Made by a program: the position numbers and the translations under genes. Of a stretch of DNA of 64,000 nt, positions 52,440-62,914 are shown piece after piece (position 1 is the first letter of the stretch; each line of letters starts with the position of its first letter). The notes under the pieces were generated by a model, which saw nothing but the letters and a program-made list of their open reading frames with translations, had not been told where the DNA came from and searched no databases. This DNA comes from Variovorax paradoxus. GTDB lineage: Bacteria; Pseudomonadota; Gammaproteobacteria; Burkholderiales; Burkholderiaceae_C. The stretch lies in NCBI RefSeq assembly GCF_030815975.1, contig NZ_JAUSXL010000002.1, positions 3,398,501 through 3,462,500 of the forward strand, in the 5' to 3' direction.

Positions 52440-53132
52440 ATGACCCAGCACATCGGAATCGTCGGGTGTTCCGCCGAAGGCGCGGCGCTCTGCTACCAGA
52501 CCATCTGCGTGGAAGGAGCCGGGCTGCTCGGCCCGCATGCCCATCCCGAAGTGGCCATGCACACGCCGTCGCTCGCGGACTACATGGCGCACATCTATCG
52601 CAACGACTGGCATGCCGTGGGCGAGGTGATGCTTGCCTCGGCGAGCAAGCTCGCGAAGATCGGCGCCGACTTTCTGGTCTGTCCCGACAACACGATCCAC
52701 CAGGCGCTGCCCTTCATCGAGGCGCGCTCGCCGCTGCCGTGGCTGCATATTGCGCAGTGCGTGGCCGACGAGGCCGCGCGGCGCGGTTTCCGGCGCCTCG
52801 CCATCACCGGCACGCGCTGGCTGGTCGACAGCGAGGTCTATCCGGAGAAGCTCTCGGCCAGGGGCCTCGAATACGTCCGGCCCACCGCCCTGGAGCGCGA
52901 GGAGATCAACCGCATCATCATGGACGAGCTGGTCCGCGGTGTGTTCACGCCCGACGCGGTTCTGGCGTTCCGGCGCGTCATACAGCGCATGAAGGACGAC
53001 GACGGCTGCGATGCGGTCGTGCTTGGCTGCACCGAGATTCCGCTGATCATGAACGACGTGAATTCGCCGCTGCCCACGCTCGACTCCACGCGGCTGCTGG
53101 CGCGCGCGGCGCTGCGGCGCGCGGTGGCCTGA
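52440..53132 (+). CDS. Asp/Glu-type amino acid racemase
   Basis: A 230-residue protein of the aspartate/glutamate racemase superfamily. The two catalytic cysteines lie in the CPDNTIH block and in the VLGCTEIPLIM block. It interconverts L and D forms of an acidic amino acid without cofactor; a few family members act on other 2-substituted acids. The start at 52440 directly precedes the conserved MTQHIGIVGCSAEGAALCY region. It lies on the plus strand, divergent from vgrG, with a 246-base gap that holds no other gene. Its specificity is not clear from sequence. Confidence 0.85.
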   Translation: MTQHIGIVGCSAEGAALCYQTICVEGAGLLGPHAHPEVAMHTPSLADYMAHIYRNDWHAVGEVMLASASKLAKIGADFLVCPDNTIHQALPFIEARSPLPWLHIAQCVADEAARRGFRRLAITGTRWLVDSEVYPEKLSARGLEYVRPTALEREEINRIIMDELVRGVFTPDAVLAFRRVIQRMKDDDGCDAVVLGCTEIPLIMNDVNSPLPTLDSTRLLARAALRRAVA

Positions 53133-53149
53133 GGCGCCTGCCTGCCGCT

Positions 53150-54079
53150 TCAGCCGGCCAGGAACTGCTCGATCAGCTCGGCCACGCGCTGCGGCTGGTC
53201 GTGGTGCAGCATGTGGCCGGCGTCGGCCAACTGCTCGATGCGCACCGAAGGCACGGACTTCAATCGTTCGTGGAATTCTTCGAGCGTGAAGCGGTTCTTC
53301 CACCAGCCGTGCAGGCTGTCGTCGGCAGCCTCGACCATCAGCGTGGGCGCCGAGATCCGCGCATAGAGCGCGAGCGTTTCGTCGACCCGGAAGATGTTCG
53401 CATTGATGATCTTGTGCGCGGCGTCGCCGAGGATCTGCCAGCGCTCGCTGCCGTCGGCCTGCGTCTGGAGCGCCGACCAATGGCCGGCAAGCCAGCCGGC
53501 CTTGTCGGGCGTGAGGCGCGGATTGGTCTTCATGAGGCGGCGGGCCACGCCGTCCACCGCCGAGTAGCCGGCGAGCGCCTTCTCGCCACGGTGCAGGCTC
53601 TTCAGTTCGTCGATCCACTGGCCGTAGCGCGCAGGCGCTTCCTCGGGCTTGCGCGCCGGCATGCCGAAGCCTTCGAGGTTGACGAGGCGGCGGATGCGCC
53701 CGGGCCTGGTGCCCGCGTAATGCATGGCGACGTTACCGCCCATGCTGTGGCCGACCAGGTCGACCGGGCGCTGCGCATCGCCTTCGCCCGCGTAGTGGTC
53801 GAGCAGCCATTCGAGATCGGCCAGGTAGTCGGGCAGCCAGTAGTTGTCGGCTCCGCCGCCGTCGGTGAGGCCGAAGCCGCGCCAGTCGGGCGCGACGATG
53901 AAGCGCTCCTCGGCCATCGCATCGACCACGAACTGCCAGGACGCCGCCACGTCCATCCAGCCATGCAGCAGCACCAATGGCGGCTTGTGGGGCGAGGGCT
54001 CGCCCCAGAGGCGCACGTGGTAGCGGAGGTTGCGCACGGGCACGAATTCGCTGCGCGAGGGACGGAGGGCTTGGTACAT
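53150..54079 (-). CDS. Alpha/beta-hydrolase
   Basis: A 309-residue alpha/beta-hydrolase. The nucleophile elbow is GHSMGGNVAM, an oxyanion-type HGWMDVAASWQF block precedes it, and a catalytic histidine is in LADAGHMLHHDQP near the C-terminus. The active-site acid is probably in the DDSLHGWWK region. Substrate is not identifiable; many such proteins are esterases or epoxide hydrolases. Its 3' end is 17 bases from the convergent racemase gene. The longer upstream reading frame has no homology, so the ATG at 54079 was used. Confidence 0.8.
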   Translation of the reverse strand: MYQALRPSRSEFVPVRNLRYHVRLWGEPSPHKPPLVLLHGWMDVAASWQFVVDAMAEERFIVAPDWRGFGLTDGGGADNYWLPDYLADLEWLLDHYAGEGDAQRPVDLVGHSMGGNVAMHYAGTRPGRIRRLVNLEGFGMPARKPEEAPARYGQWIDELKSLHRGEKALAGYSAVDGVARRLMKTNPRLTPDKAGWLAGHWSALQTQADGSERWQILGDAAHKIINANIFRVDETLALYARISAPTLMVEAADDSLHGWWKNRFTLEEFHERLKSVPSVRIEQLADAGHMLHHDQPQRVAELIEQFLAG

Positions 54080-54194
54080 GGGCGTCGATGATAAGGAGCC
54101 CGGCGCCGCGGCGCAGTCCGGCACAGGACAGCGCCCGCTCGGGTTTTCGGCTCGTGGCCAGCGCATTGCAGGGGAGGGCGGTAGCATCCCGCGC

Positions 54195-55256
54195 ATGAAA
54201 AAAATCCAACTCGGCCAGAGCGACCTGCACGTTACCCCGATCTGCCTGGGCACCATGACCTTCGGCGAACAGGTGGACGAGCCCACGTCCCATGCCATCC
54301 TGAGCCGCTCGCTCGAGCGCGGCGTCGATTTCATCGACACGGCCGAGATGTACTCGGTGCCCACGCGCCAGGAAACCTACAGCGTCACCGAAACCATCAT
54401 CGGCAACTGGTTCGCGGCCAACCCCGGCACGCGCCAGAAGATCACGCTTGCCACCAAGGTGGCCGGCCCGGTGCGCGGCACGCCCTGGGTGCGCGAAGGC
54501 GCGGGCATGACGGCGGCCGACATCGTGGCGTCGTGCAATGCCAGCCTGAAGCGGCTGAAGACCGACGTCATCGACCTGTACCAGATCCACTGGCCCGAGC
54601 GCCATGTGCCGGCCTTCGGCAACATCTACTACGACCCGTCCAGGGAAAGTTCGCAGACCCCGATCCGCGAGCAGCTCGAAGCGCTCGGCGGGCTGGTCAA
54701 GGCCGGCAAGGTGCGCGAGATCGGCCTGTCGAACGAAACGCCCTACGGCGTGCATGAGTTCGTGCGGCTGGCCGAGCAGCACGGCCTGCCGCGCGTGGCC
54801 TCGGTGCAGAACGTCTACAGCCTGGTGAGCCGGGGGCACGAGAACGGGCTCGACGAGACGATGCACCGGCTCGGCGTGTCGCTGCTGGCGTACTCGCCGC
54901 TGGCCTTCGGCCTCTTGACCGGCAAGTACGACAAGGGCGGCATCGAGGGCCCGGATGCACCGAAAGGTGCGCGCATCTCGAGCTACGAATCGGTGCGCAA
55001 GCAGCGCTGGGGCCGGCCCGATGCACTCAGGGCGGCACGCCGCTACAACCAGCTCGCGCGCGACAACGGCCTGACGCCCGTTCAGCTCGCGCTGGCCTTC
55101 TGCTACACCAAGTGGCAGGTGGCGAGCACCATCATCGGCGTGACGACGGTGGCGCAGCTCGATGAAAACATCGATGCCTGGGGCACCACGCTCTCGCCCG
55201 AGGTGCTGGCCGAGATCGACAAGATCCGCTGGGAAATCCGGGATCCCGCGACGTGA
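54195..55256 (+). CDS. Aldo/keto reductase (Tas-like)
   Basis: A 353-residue aldo/keto reductase of the Tas type. The catalytic tetrad elements are visible: DFIDTAEMYSVP with the aspartate and tyrosine, ITLATKV with the lysine, and DLYQIHWPER with the histidine. NADPH-binding segments (SPLAFGLLTGKY, STIIGVTTVAQLDENI) are present. Length and motifs fit proteins like E. coli Tas. It likely reduces aldehydes or ketones with NADPH. It lies upstream of a YbaK-like gene on the same strand. Confidence 0.88.
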   Translation: MKKIQLGQSDLHVTPICLGTMTFGEQVDEPTSHAILSRSLERGVDFIDTAEMYSVPTRQETYSVTETIIGNWFAANPGTRQKITLATKVAGPVRGTPWVREGAGMTAADIVASCNASLKRLKTDVIDLYQIHWPERHVPAFGNIYYDPSRESSQTPIREQLEALGGLVKAGKVREIGLSNETPYGVHEFVRLAEQHGLPRVASVQNVYSLVSRGHENGLDETMHRLGVSLLAYSPLAFGLLTGKYDKGGIEGPDAPKGARISSYESVRKQRWGRPDALRAARRYNQLARDNGLTPVQLALAFCYTKWQVASTIIGVTTVAQLDENIDAWGTTLSPEVLAEIDKIRWEIRDPAT

Positions 55257-55278
55257 GCGCAGCGCCAAGGGTGCAGCA

Positions 55279-55770
55279 GTGAGCAAGAAGGCGCACGTTT
55301 CAGAAACGCCCGCCACGCAACTGCTGCGCGAGAACAAGGTCGCCTTCACCGAGCATCCGTACGAGTACCTGGAGCATGGCGGCGCCCAGCACAGCGCCGC
55401 CGTGCTGGGCTTCGACCCGTTCACGGTGGTGAAAACGCTGGTGATGCAGGACCAGGACGCCAAACCGCTGATCGTGCTGATGCATGGCAACCGCACCGTG
55501 TCGACCAAGAACCTGGCGCGGCAGATCGGCGCCAAGTCGGTCGAGCCCTGCAAGCCCGAGGTCGCGCAGCGCCACAGCGGCTACATGGTGGGCGGCACTT
55601 CGCCCTTCGGCACGCGGCGCCAGATGCCGGTCTACATCGAGTCGACCATCCTCGAACTGCCGAGGATCGCGATCAACGGCGGGCGGCGCGGCTACTTGGT
55701 GGGCATCGATCCGCAGATGTGCGTCGGCCTGCTGGGCGCCAGGCCCGTGCAGTGCGCGCTGGCAGAATAG
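55279..55770 (+). CDS. YbaK/EbsC-like aminoacyl-tRNA deacylase
   Basis: A 163-residue YbaK/ProX-like protein. The conserved block VFDPFTVVKTLVMQ and the lysine-containing YMVGGTSPFGTR segment near residues 112–120 match the editing domain family that hydrolyses mis-charged Cys-tRNA(Pro). It begins at a GTG (55279) with no ATG that preserves homology. It is 22 bases downstream of the aldo/keto reductase gene, likely on the same transcript. Which tRNA it edits cannot be determined by eye. Confidence 0.82.
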   Translation: MSKKAHVSETPATQLLRENKVAFTEHPYEYLEHGGAQHSAAVLGFDPFTVVKTLVMQDQDAKPLIVLMHGNRTVSTKNLARQIGAKSVEPCKPEVAQRHSGYMVGGTSPFGTRRQMPVYIESTILELPRIAINGGRRGYLVGIDPQMCVGLLGARPVQCALAE

Positions 55771-55842
55771 CCGGCGCGACGCAGCCCGGCCCGGGCCGGC
55801 GTCGCCGAATAAAAGAACAACCATCCCCCGCGGAGCGCCGTC

Positions 55843-56478
55843 TTGAGCTTTCACCTGCCGTCCCTCATCGCCATCGTGGCCTCGTACCTGATCGGCTCGC
55901 TGTCCTTCGCGGTCATCGTGAGCAAGTCGCTCGGCATGGCCGACCCGCGCAGCTATGGCAGCGGGAACCCCGGCGCCACCAACGTGCTGCGCTCGGGCAA
56001 CAAGGGCGCGGCGCTGGCCACGCTGCTGCTCGATGCGCTCAAGGGCTGGCTGCCGGTGTTCCTGATCCGCCATTTCGGCGCGCAGTGGGGCCTGGGCGAG
56101 GGCGTGGCCGCGCTGGCGGGCCTGGCGGCCTTCCTGGGCCACCTTTACCCCGTGTTCTTCGGCTTTCAGGGCGGCAAGGGCGTGGCCACGGCAGCGGGCG
56201 TGCTGGTGGGCGTTGCGCCCTGGCTGGGGCTGGCCACCGGCGCCACCTGGCTGATCATCGCGGTGTTCTTCCGCTATTCGTCGCTGTCGTCGCTGGCGGC
56301 GGCTTTCTTTGCGCCGGCCTATTACCTGCTGGGCGGCAACATTGCGTGGCCGCTCGACCGCACGGTGCTGATTGCGGTCATCATCATGAGTCTGCTGCTG
56401 GTCTGGCGGCACCGCGAAAACATCCGCCGGCTCGCGGCCGGCACGGAGTCGAAACTCGGCTCGAAGAAAAAGGCTTGA
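55843..56478 (+). CDS. plsY: Acyl-phosphate:glycerol-3-phosphate acyltransferase
   Basis: A 211-residue inner-membrane protein with five to seven hydrophobic helices and the three PlsY motifs: SYLIGSLSF…GSGNPGATN, the GWLPVF loop, and [11 protein letters not shown]. It transfers an acyl chain from acyl-phosphate to glycerol-3-phosphate, the first committed step of phospholipid synthesis. The start is a TTG at 55843, a common choice in this group, and a ribosome site is not strong. A charged C-terminus (SKKKA) lies in the cytoplasm. Confidence 0.9.
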   Translation: MSFHLPSLIAIVASYLIGSLSFAVIVSKSLGMADPRSYGSGNPGATNVLRSGNKGAALATLLLDALKGWLPVFLIRHFGAQWGLGEGVAALAGLAAFLGHLYPVFFGFQGGKGVATAAGVLVGVAPWLGLATGATWLIIAVFFRYSSLSSLAAAFFAPAYYLLGGNIAWPLDRTVLIAVIIMSLLLVWRHRENIRRLAAGTESKLGSKKKA

Positions 56479-56483
56479 ACATC

Positions 56484-56837
56484 ATGGCTTCCATCACCCG
56501 CTTCCACGTCGGTCCGCGCCTGTCGGAGACAGCCGTGCACAACGGCACCATCTACCTTGCGGGCCAGGTGCCCGACGACACCACGCAGGACATCCGCGGC
56601 CAGACCACGCAGGTGCTGGCCATGGTCGACCGCCTGCTGGCCGAGGCCGGCAGCGACAAGTCGCGCATCCTCATGACGCAGATCTTCCTGGCCGACATCA
56701 CCGACATCACGGCCATGAACGAGGTGTGGGACGCATGGATTCCCGCCGGCAACACCCCGCCGCGCGCAACGGTGCAGGCCAAGATGGCCAATGCGGCCTA
56801 CAAGATCGAGATCGTGGTCACGGCCGCACAGGCCTGA
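56484..56837 (+). CDS. RidA-family protein
   Basis: A 117-residue RidA/YjgF-type protein. The conserved arginine lies in NTPPRATVQAKM, with the QIFLADI block and the C-terminal IEIVVTA end. Family members hydrolyse reactive enamine/imine intermediates. It starts 5 bases after the plsY stop, so the two are co-transcribed. The sub-type with the YLAGQVPDDTTQDI block is one of several RidA groups, and the exact substrate is not known. Confidence 0.88.
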   Translation: MASITRFHVGPRLSETAVHNGTIYLAGQVPDDTTQDIRGQTTQVLAMVDRLLAEAGSDKSRILMTQIFLADITDITAMNEVWDAWIPAGNTPPRATVQAKMANAAYKIEIVVTAAQA

Positions 56838-56845
56838 CGCGGACG

Positions 56846-57490
56846 TCAATAGCGTTTTTCCAGGACCATCTGGTCCGCGTCGCGGCGCATCGAGAAGCGG
56901 TTGATGAAGCTGTTGCCCAGCAGAACGAAGGGCATGGGCTGCGGCGAGACGATGGCGTCGATGTCGTACACCTCGACATCGCCCACGCGCACCGATTGCA
57001 GCCGCAGCCTGTAGCCGGTGGACACGCCGTTGGCGGTGTTCATCTGGACGCGCTGCGCCTTGCTGTAGTCCAGGCCGATGCGCTGGGCGTCGTCGGCCGA
57101 CAGGGCGATCGACGTGGCACCGGTGTCGAGCATGAAGGTGACGGGGCGGCCGTTGATGGCGCCCTGCGTCATGAAATGGCCGCGGCTGTCGGCCGGCAGC
57201 ACGATGCGGCTGCCGCCGGCGCCCGAACCGCCGCCGCCGCCAATGCTGACCGGCGTGTCCATGCGCAGGTTGACGCGCTTGCCCTCGAGCTCGACCACCG
57301 CCTGCTCGGCCTGCAGCGACACCAGCTTCACGCCCTGGAAAGTCTCGCCGACCGCCACCGTCTTGGGCGGCGCGCCGTTCACGATCAGGATCGCGCGGCT
57401 GCCGATGGTGCCGGTCAGCATCACGGAGCTGGCCGCATGCGCCCCTGCAGCGGCAGCCAGCAGCTGCGCCGCGACCAGGAGGGATTTCAT
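56846..57490 (-). CDS. Retropepsin-like aspartic protease with signal peptide
   Basis: A 214-residue protein with a hydrophobic N-terminal signal (to about residue 20). The C-terminal half is a retroviral-type aspartic protease domain of the TIGR02281 type: the catalytic motif is FMLDTGATSIALS, and the flap-side segment is VLLGNSFINRFSM. It would act in the periplasm or be exported. The first half is a conserved beta-rich domain. It lies convergent to RidA and 7 bases downstream of the YajQ gene on the minus strand. Confidence 0.8.
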   Translation of the reverse strand: MKSLLVAAQLLAAAAGAHAASSVMLTGTIGSRAILIVNGAPPKTVAVGETFQGVKLVSLQAEQAVVELEGKRVNLRMDTPVSIGGGGGSGAGGSRIVLPADSRGHFMTQGAINGRPVTFMLDTGATSIALSADDAQRIGLDYSKAQRVQMNTANGVSTGYRLRLQSVRVGDVEVYDIDAIVSPQPMPFVLLGNSFINRFSMRRDADQMVLEKRY

Positions 57491-57497
57491 TCGCGGG

Positions 57498-57983
57498 TCA
57501 GTCGCGGAAGTTGTTGAACGACAGCGGCATGTCGGGCACGTCTTTCTTGATGAGTGCCATGGCGGCCTGCAGGTCGTCGCGCTTGGCGCCGGTGATGCGC
57601 ACCGCGTCGCCCTGGATGGCGGCCTGCACCTTGAGCTTGCTGTCCTTGATGATGCGGGTGATCTTCTTGGCCTGCTCGCTCTCGATGCCGCTCTTCACCT
57701 TGATGACCTGCTTGACCTTGTCGCCGCCGATCTTCTGCACGTCGCTCTTGTCGAGGAAGCGCACGTCGACGCTGCGCTTGGTGAGCTTGGCGCGAAGAAT
57801 GTCCTCGACCTGCACCAGCTGGAACTCGGCGTCGCCGATCATGGTGATTTCCTTGTCCTTGAGCTCGACGGCGGCGGCCGTGCCCTTGAAATCGAAGCGC
57901 GTTGCGATTTCCTTGGCGGTGTTTTCGACCGCATTCTTCACTTCGGGCAGATTCGGTTCGCAGACGGTATCGAACGACGGCAT
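57498..57983 (-). CDS. YajQ-family nucleotide-binding protein
   Basis: This 161-residue YajQ/DUF520 protein starts [19 protein letters not shown], the family's standard N-terminus. Two ferredoxin-like modules follow, ending with [17 protein letters not shown]. Proteins of this family bind cyclic di-GMP or other nucleotides and may regulate transcription or translation. It lies 7 bases upstream of the aspartic protease on the minus strand and divergent from murB. The exact ligand is unknown. Confidence 0.92.
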   Translation of the reverse strand: MPSFDTVCEPNLPEVKNAVENTAKEIATRFDFKGTAAAVELKDKEITMIGDAEFQLVQVEDILRAKLTKRSVDVRFLDKSDVQKIGGDKVKQVIKVKSGIESEQAKKITRIIKDSKLKVQAAIQGDAVRITGAKRDDLQAAMALIKKDVPDMPLSFNNFRD

Positions 57984-58027
57984 GGGCTCTCCTGAATTCA
58001 CGGGGTGCTGGATGCGACAATTCTCCC

Positions 58028-59081
58028 ATGATCGTGGAGAACAACGTCCCGCTGCAGCCGTACAACAGCTTCGGCATCGTCGCGCGCGCGCAGAACCTGG
58101 TGCGCATCGCCAGCGAGTCGGACGTGGCCGAGCTGCGGGCCGACCCCCCGCTGGCGCGACGCGCCCCGCTTCGTGCTGGGCGGCGGCAGCAACATCGTGC
58201 TCACCGGCGACGTCAAGCCGCTGGTGCTGAAGGTCGAGATCAAGGGGCTGCGGCTGGTCGAGGAAACCCCGCGCGCCTGGATCGTGGAGGCCGGCGCAGG
58301 CGAAATCTGGCACGACGCGGTGCAATGGATGCTCGCGCGCGGCTATCCGGGGCTCGAGAACCTGGCGCTCATTCCGGGCACGGTGGGCGGGGCGCCGGTG
58401 CAGAACATCGGTGCCTACGGCGTCGAGCTGCAGGACCGCTTCGATTCGCTCGACGCCATCGACCTGGACACCGGGCGCAGCTTTACGCTGGACGCCGCGC
58501 AGTGCGCCTTCGGCTACCGCGACTCGGTGTTCAAGCATGTGCGCAGCGGGCCGAACGATTTCGGCCTGTCGGGCCGGGCGCTGATCACCCGCGTTCGCTT
58601 TCGCCTGCCCAAGCCCTGGAAAGCCGTGGTGGGCTATCTCGATCTCGAACGCAAGATGGGGGAAACCGGCAACTTCACGCCCAGCGCCTCCGACGTGTTC
58701 GACTGGGTCTGCGCCATTCGCCGCGCCAAGCTGCCCGACTGGCGCGTGCTCGGCAATGCCGGCAGCTTCTTCAAGAACCCCACGGTCACGCCCGAGCAGT
58801 GCGCCGACATCATTGCGCGCGACCCCAAGATCGTGCACTACCCGATGGACGACGGCAGCATCAAGCTCGCGGCCGGCTGGCTCATCGACGCCTGCGGCTG
58901 GAAGGGCAAGTCGGTCGGCAATGCCGGCGTCTACGAAAGGCAGGCGCTGGTGCTGGTGAACCGCGGCGGCACGGAGAACCCGGTCACGGGCGGCGAAGTC
59001 ATGACACTTGCCAAGGCCATCCAGACCAGCGTGTACGAGCGCTTCGGCATTCGGCTGGAGCCGGAGCCGGTGGTCGTCTGA
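58028..59081 (+). CDS. murB: UDP-N-acetylenolpyruvoylglucosamine reductase, interrupted by a one-base frameshift
   Basis: MurB reduces UDP-GlcNAc-enolpyruvate to UDP-MurNAc with NADPH and FAD. The N-terminal part from ATG 58028 ([13 protein letters not shown]) is in one frame. The remainder, from [10 protein letters not shown] (58173) to the C-terminal [13 protein letters not shown], is in another. Removing one C from the run of six at 58144–58149 joins them through [16 protein letters not shown] and restores a normal 350-residue protein. The FAD-binding GGGSNIV block, NAGSFFKNP and the C-terminal glutamate region are intact. MurB is essential, so a sequencing or assembly error is likely, although a true frameshift is possible. 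Confidence 0.9.
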
Positions 59082-59085
59082 CGCG

Positions 59086-59925
59086 GTGGATCTCGACTTT
59101 CTCCACCTGAACTATCGGCGGCGCATCGCGGCGCTGGTGTGGGCCCGCCGGGCGGTGGTGGCGGGAGCGTTGGTCTCGGTGTTCTTCGCCTTCCGCCACG
59201 GCTGGCTGGCGCTGGTGCCGCTGATCCTGGCCGCCTGGGCGCTGGCGGCCGCGCTGGGCTTCATGGAAACCAGCCTGCGCCGCCAGTTCATCCGCGAGGC
59301 ACGCATGCCGCCCTTCCTGGTCGGCAAGCTGCGCGCGGCGCACCCCGGGCTCAGCCGGCGCGATGCCGAGCTGGTGCTGCGCGGGCTGCGGCAGTTCTTC
59401 ATGGCGCATCTGCGCAGCGGCCGCAAGTTCGTCGCCATGCCGTCGAAGGTGGTCGACACGGCCTGGCACGAATTCATCCTGCACACGCAGGGCTACCAGA
59501 ACTGGTGCAAGGCGGCCTTCGGCGGCATGCTGCACCACAGCCCGGCCGAGGTGCTGGGCAAGGACCCGAAGCGCAACGACGGCCTGCGCCGCAGCTGGTA
59601 TTGGGCCTGCAAGGAAGAAAGCATCGATCCGCGCACGCCGGCGCGCCTGCCGCTCTTGTTTGCGCTCGACGTCAAATTCGGCGTTCCGGGCGGCTTCGAC
59701 TACGTGCCCGACTGCAAGGCTGTCGATCGGCATGCCGGTTCGGATGCCCACTGCGGCAGCAGCTTCGGCGAGTCGTCGTCGGATGGCGGCGGCGCGGGCG
59801 ATGCCGGCGGCTTCGGCGGCAGCGAATCGAGCGGCGGCGGTGATGGCGGCAGCGGAGGAGGGGACTCCTCCGGCGGCGACGGCGGCGGCTGCGGTGGGGG
59901 GTGCGGAGGCGGCGGCGGCGACTGA
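59086..59925 (+). CDS. Glycine-rich-tailed membrane protein
   Basis: A 279-residue protein starting at a GTG (59086), four bases after murB. Two hydrophobic helices (about residues 18–60) are followed by a cytoplasmic domain with W-H-E-F-I-L and a G-M-L-H-H segment. Similar residues occur in eukaryotic glycine-rich domain proteins (DUF1399-like), which is only a loose resemblance. The tail from about residue 220 is a glycine- and serine-rich low-complexity segment ending in [11 protein letters not shown]. The role is unknown. A terminator hairpin lies just past its stop. Confidence 0.6.
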   Translation: MDLDFLHLNYRRRIAALVWARRAVVAGALVSVFFAFRHGWLALVPLILAAWALAAALGFMETSLRRQFIREARMPPFLVGKLRAAHPGLSRRDAELVLRGLRQFFMAHLRSGRKFVAMPSKVVDTAWHEFILHTQGYQNWCKAAFGGMLHHSPAEVLGKDPKRNDGLRRSWYWACKEESIDPRTPARLPLLFALDVKFGVPGGFDYVPDCKAVDRHAGSDAHCGSSFGESSSDGGGAGDAGGFGGSESSGGGDGGSGGGDSSGGDGGGCGGGCGGGGGD

Positions 59926-59953
59926 CCGACAACGCGTACAACGCACCAATGAA

Positions 59954-59974
59954 AACGGGCCCTCAGGGCCCGTT
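59954..59974 (-). terminator. Terminator between the glycine-rich protein gene and argG
   Basis: AACGGGCCCT, one base, AGGGCCCGTT forms a 10-base stem. On the minus strand it ends with a short T-run (TTTTC), fitting an intrinsic terminator for argG, 23 bases after its stop. It could also end the plus-strand transcript in the other direction. Confidence 0.7.
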
Positions 59975-59996
59975 CGTCATTGGAAAGCGCGTCGGC

Positions 59997-61772
<1,776 letters not shown>

Positions 61773-61818
61773 TTAGGGGGTGGCCGGCACTTGCCGCCCG
61801 GCCAGCGCATCGCGCGGC

Positions 61819-62430
61819 TCAGCGCCAGTGGCGGTAGCCGTATCCGCGATAGCCGCCCCAGCCCCTGGAATAGCCGAGGTTCAGCGAAATGCCGACCGGC
61901 GGGTACACGTACGGCTGCGCATAGGGGTAGGCGTATCCCGGCTGCACGTACACCGGCGGCGCATAGACGGGCGCCGGCTGTACATAGACGGGGGCGGGCT
62001 GCGCGTACACCGGCGCGGGCGGCGCGTTGGAAACCACCACGCCGGGTTCGGGCACGACGTTGTCCCAAGGCGAGCCGCCCGGCTGCGCGTATTGCGGCTG
62101 CTGCTGGTACTGCTGCTGGCCGCTGTTGGCCTCGACCGGATAGGGCTGCAACTGCGGCTGCGGTGCGACCGGTGCCGTCGTCACGCCGTAGGCGCTGGCC
62201 TCGATCGGAATGGTGGCGCCTGGCCGGCTGTTGGTGCGGGTCGTGTACTGGCGGCCGTTGTATTCGTAGGTGACGTTGTAGCTGACGTCGCTGCCGGTCG
62301 TTTCGCGGATCGGGGTCGCGGAAATCACCCGGGCCTGGACCACTTGCTGGGCCTGTACGACGCTGGCGCCTGTCGCCAGCAAACCGGCCACGGAAAGACC
62401 CGCAAGGGTGCGAAAAACGTGTGTGTTCAT
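61819..62430 (-). CDS. Secreted proline/tyrosine-rich protein
   Basis: A 203-residue protein with a cleavable signal peptide (to an AQA site near residue 28). A conserved-looking beta domain follows (ARVISATPIRETTG, YNVTYEYNGRQYTTR). The C-terminal half is repetitive and proline/tyrosine-rich with tandem PAPVYVQP-type units. It ends in glycine/tyrosine/arginine clusters. Such proteins are usually envelope or surface proteins of unknown job. It is 134 bases upstream of ppnP on the minus strand. Confidence 0.6.
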   Translation of the reverse strand: MNTHVFRTLAGLSVAGLLATGASVVQAQQVVQARVISATPIRETTGSDVSYNVTYEYNGRQYTTRTNSRPGATIPIEASAYGVTTAPVAPQPQLQPYPVEANSGQQQYQQQPQYAQPGGSPWDNVVPEPGVVVSNAPPAPVYAQPAPVYVQPAPVYAPPVYVQPGYAYPYAQPYVYPPVGISLNLGYSRGWGGYRGYGYRHWR

Positions 62431-62488
62431 GGTGTTCTCTCCTGCAGATCGGGGTTGGAGGCCGGCCGGCGAGACAGGGTTCCGGCGT

Positions 62489-62845
62489 TTACACGGCGTT
62501 CACGGCAGCCCAGGCTTCGGCGTCGAACCCTGTCGTAACGCCCGTTTTCGGCCCCCAGTTGACCACCGGCCGCTTGATCAGGCTGGGATTGGCCAGCAGC
62601 ACGGCGCGGGCAGAAGCGGCGTCGACCACCGCGTTGCGGGCGGCTTCGTCGAGCTTGCGCCAGGTGGTGCCGCGGCGATTGACCAGCGCCTCCCAGCCGG
62701 GCGTCTTCAGCCACTGGTCGAGTTCGGCCTCGGGCACGCCCTGTTTCTTGAAATCGTGGAAGGTGTAGGCGACGCCGTGGTCGTCGAGCCAGGCGCGGGC
62801 GCGCTTGACGGTGTCGCAATTCGGAATGCCGTAGAGGGTTGTCAT
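62489..62845 (-). CDS. ArsC/Spx-family thioredoxin-fold protein (YffB-like)
   Basis: A 118-residue member of the ArsC/Spx/YffB family. The single active-site cysteine is in the GIPNCDTVKRARAWL block, and KRPVVNWGP is the conserved loop near the C-terminus. Such proteins are glutaredoxin-related reductases or regulators. The arsenate-reductase label is doubtful, since only the N-terminal cysteine is clear. The ATG at 62845 fits the N-terminal family start. It is divergent from folC. Confidence 0.82.
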   Translation of the reverse strand: MTTLYGIPNCDTVKRARAWLDDHGVAYTFHDFKKQGVPEAELDQWLKTPGWEALVNRRGTTWRKLDEAARNAVVDAASARAVLLANPSLIKRPVVNWGPKTGVTTGFDAEAWAAVNAV

Positions 62846-62914
62846 GGACGCCAATGATGCCGATAAAACGCAGGGCGCCCGGCGCTTTCCGGGTCGGCGA
62901 CAATGCCGGGCTCC

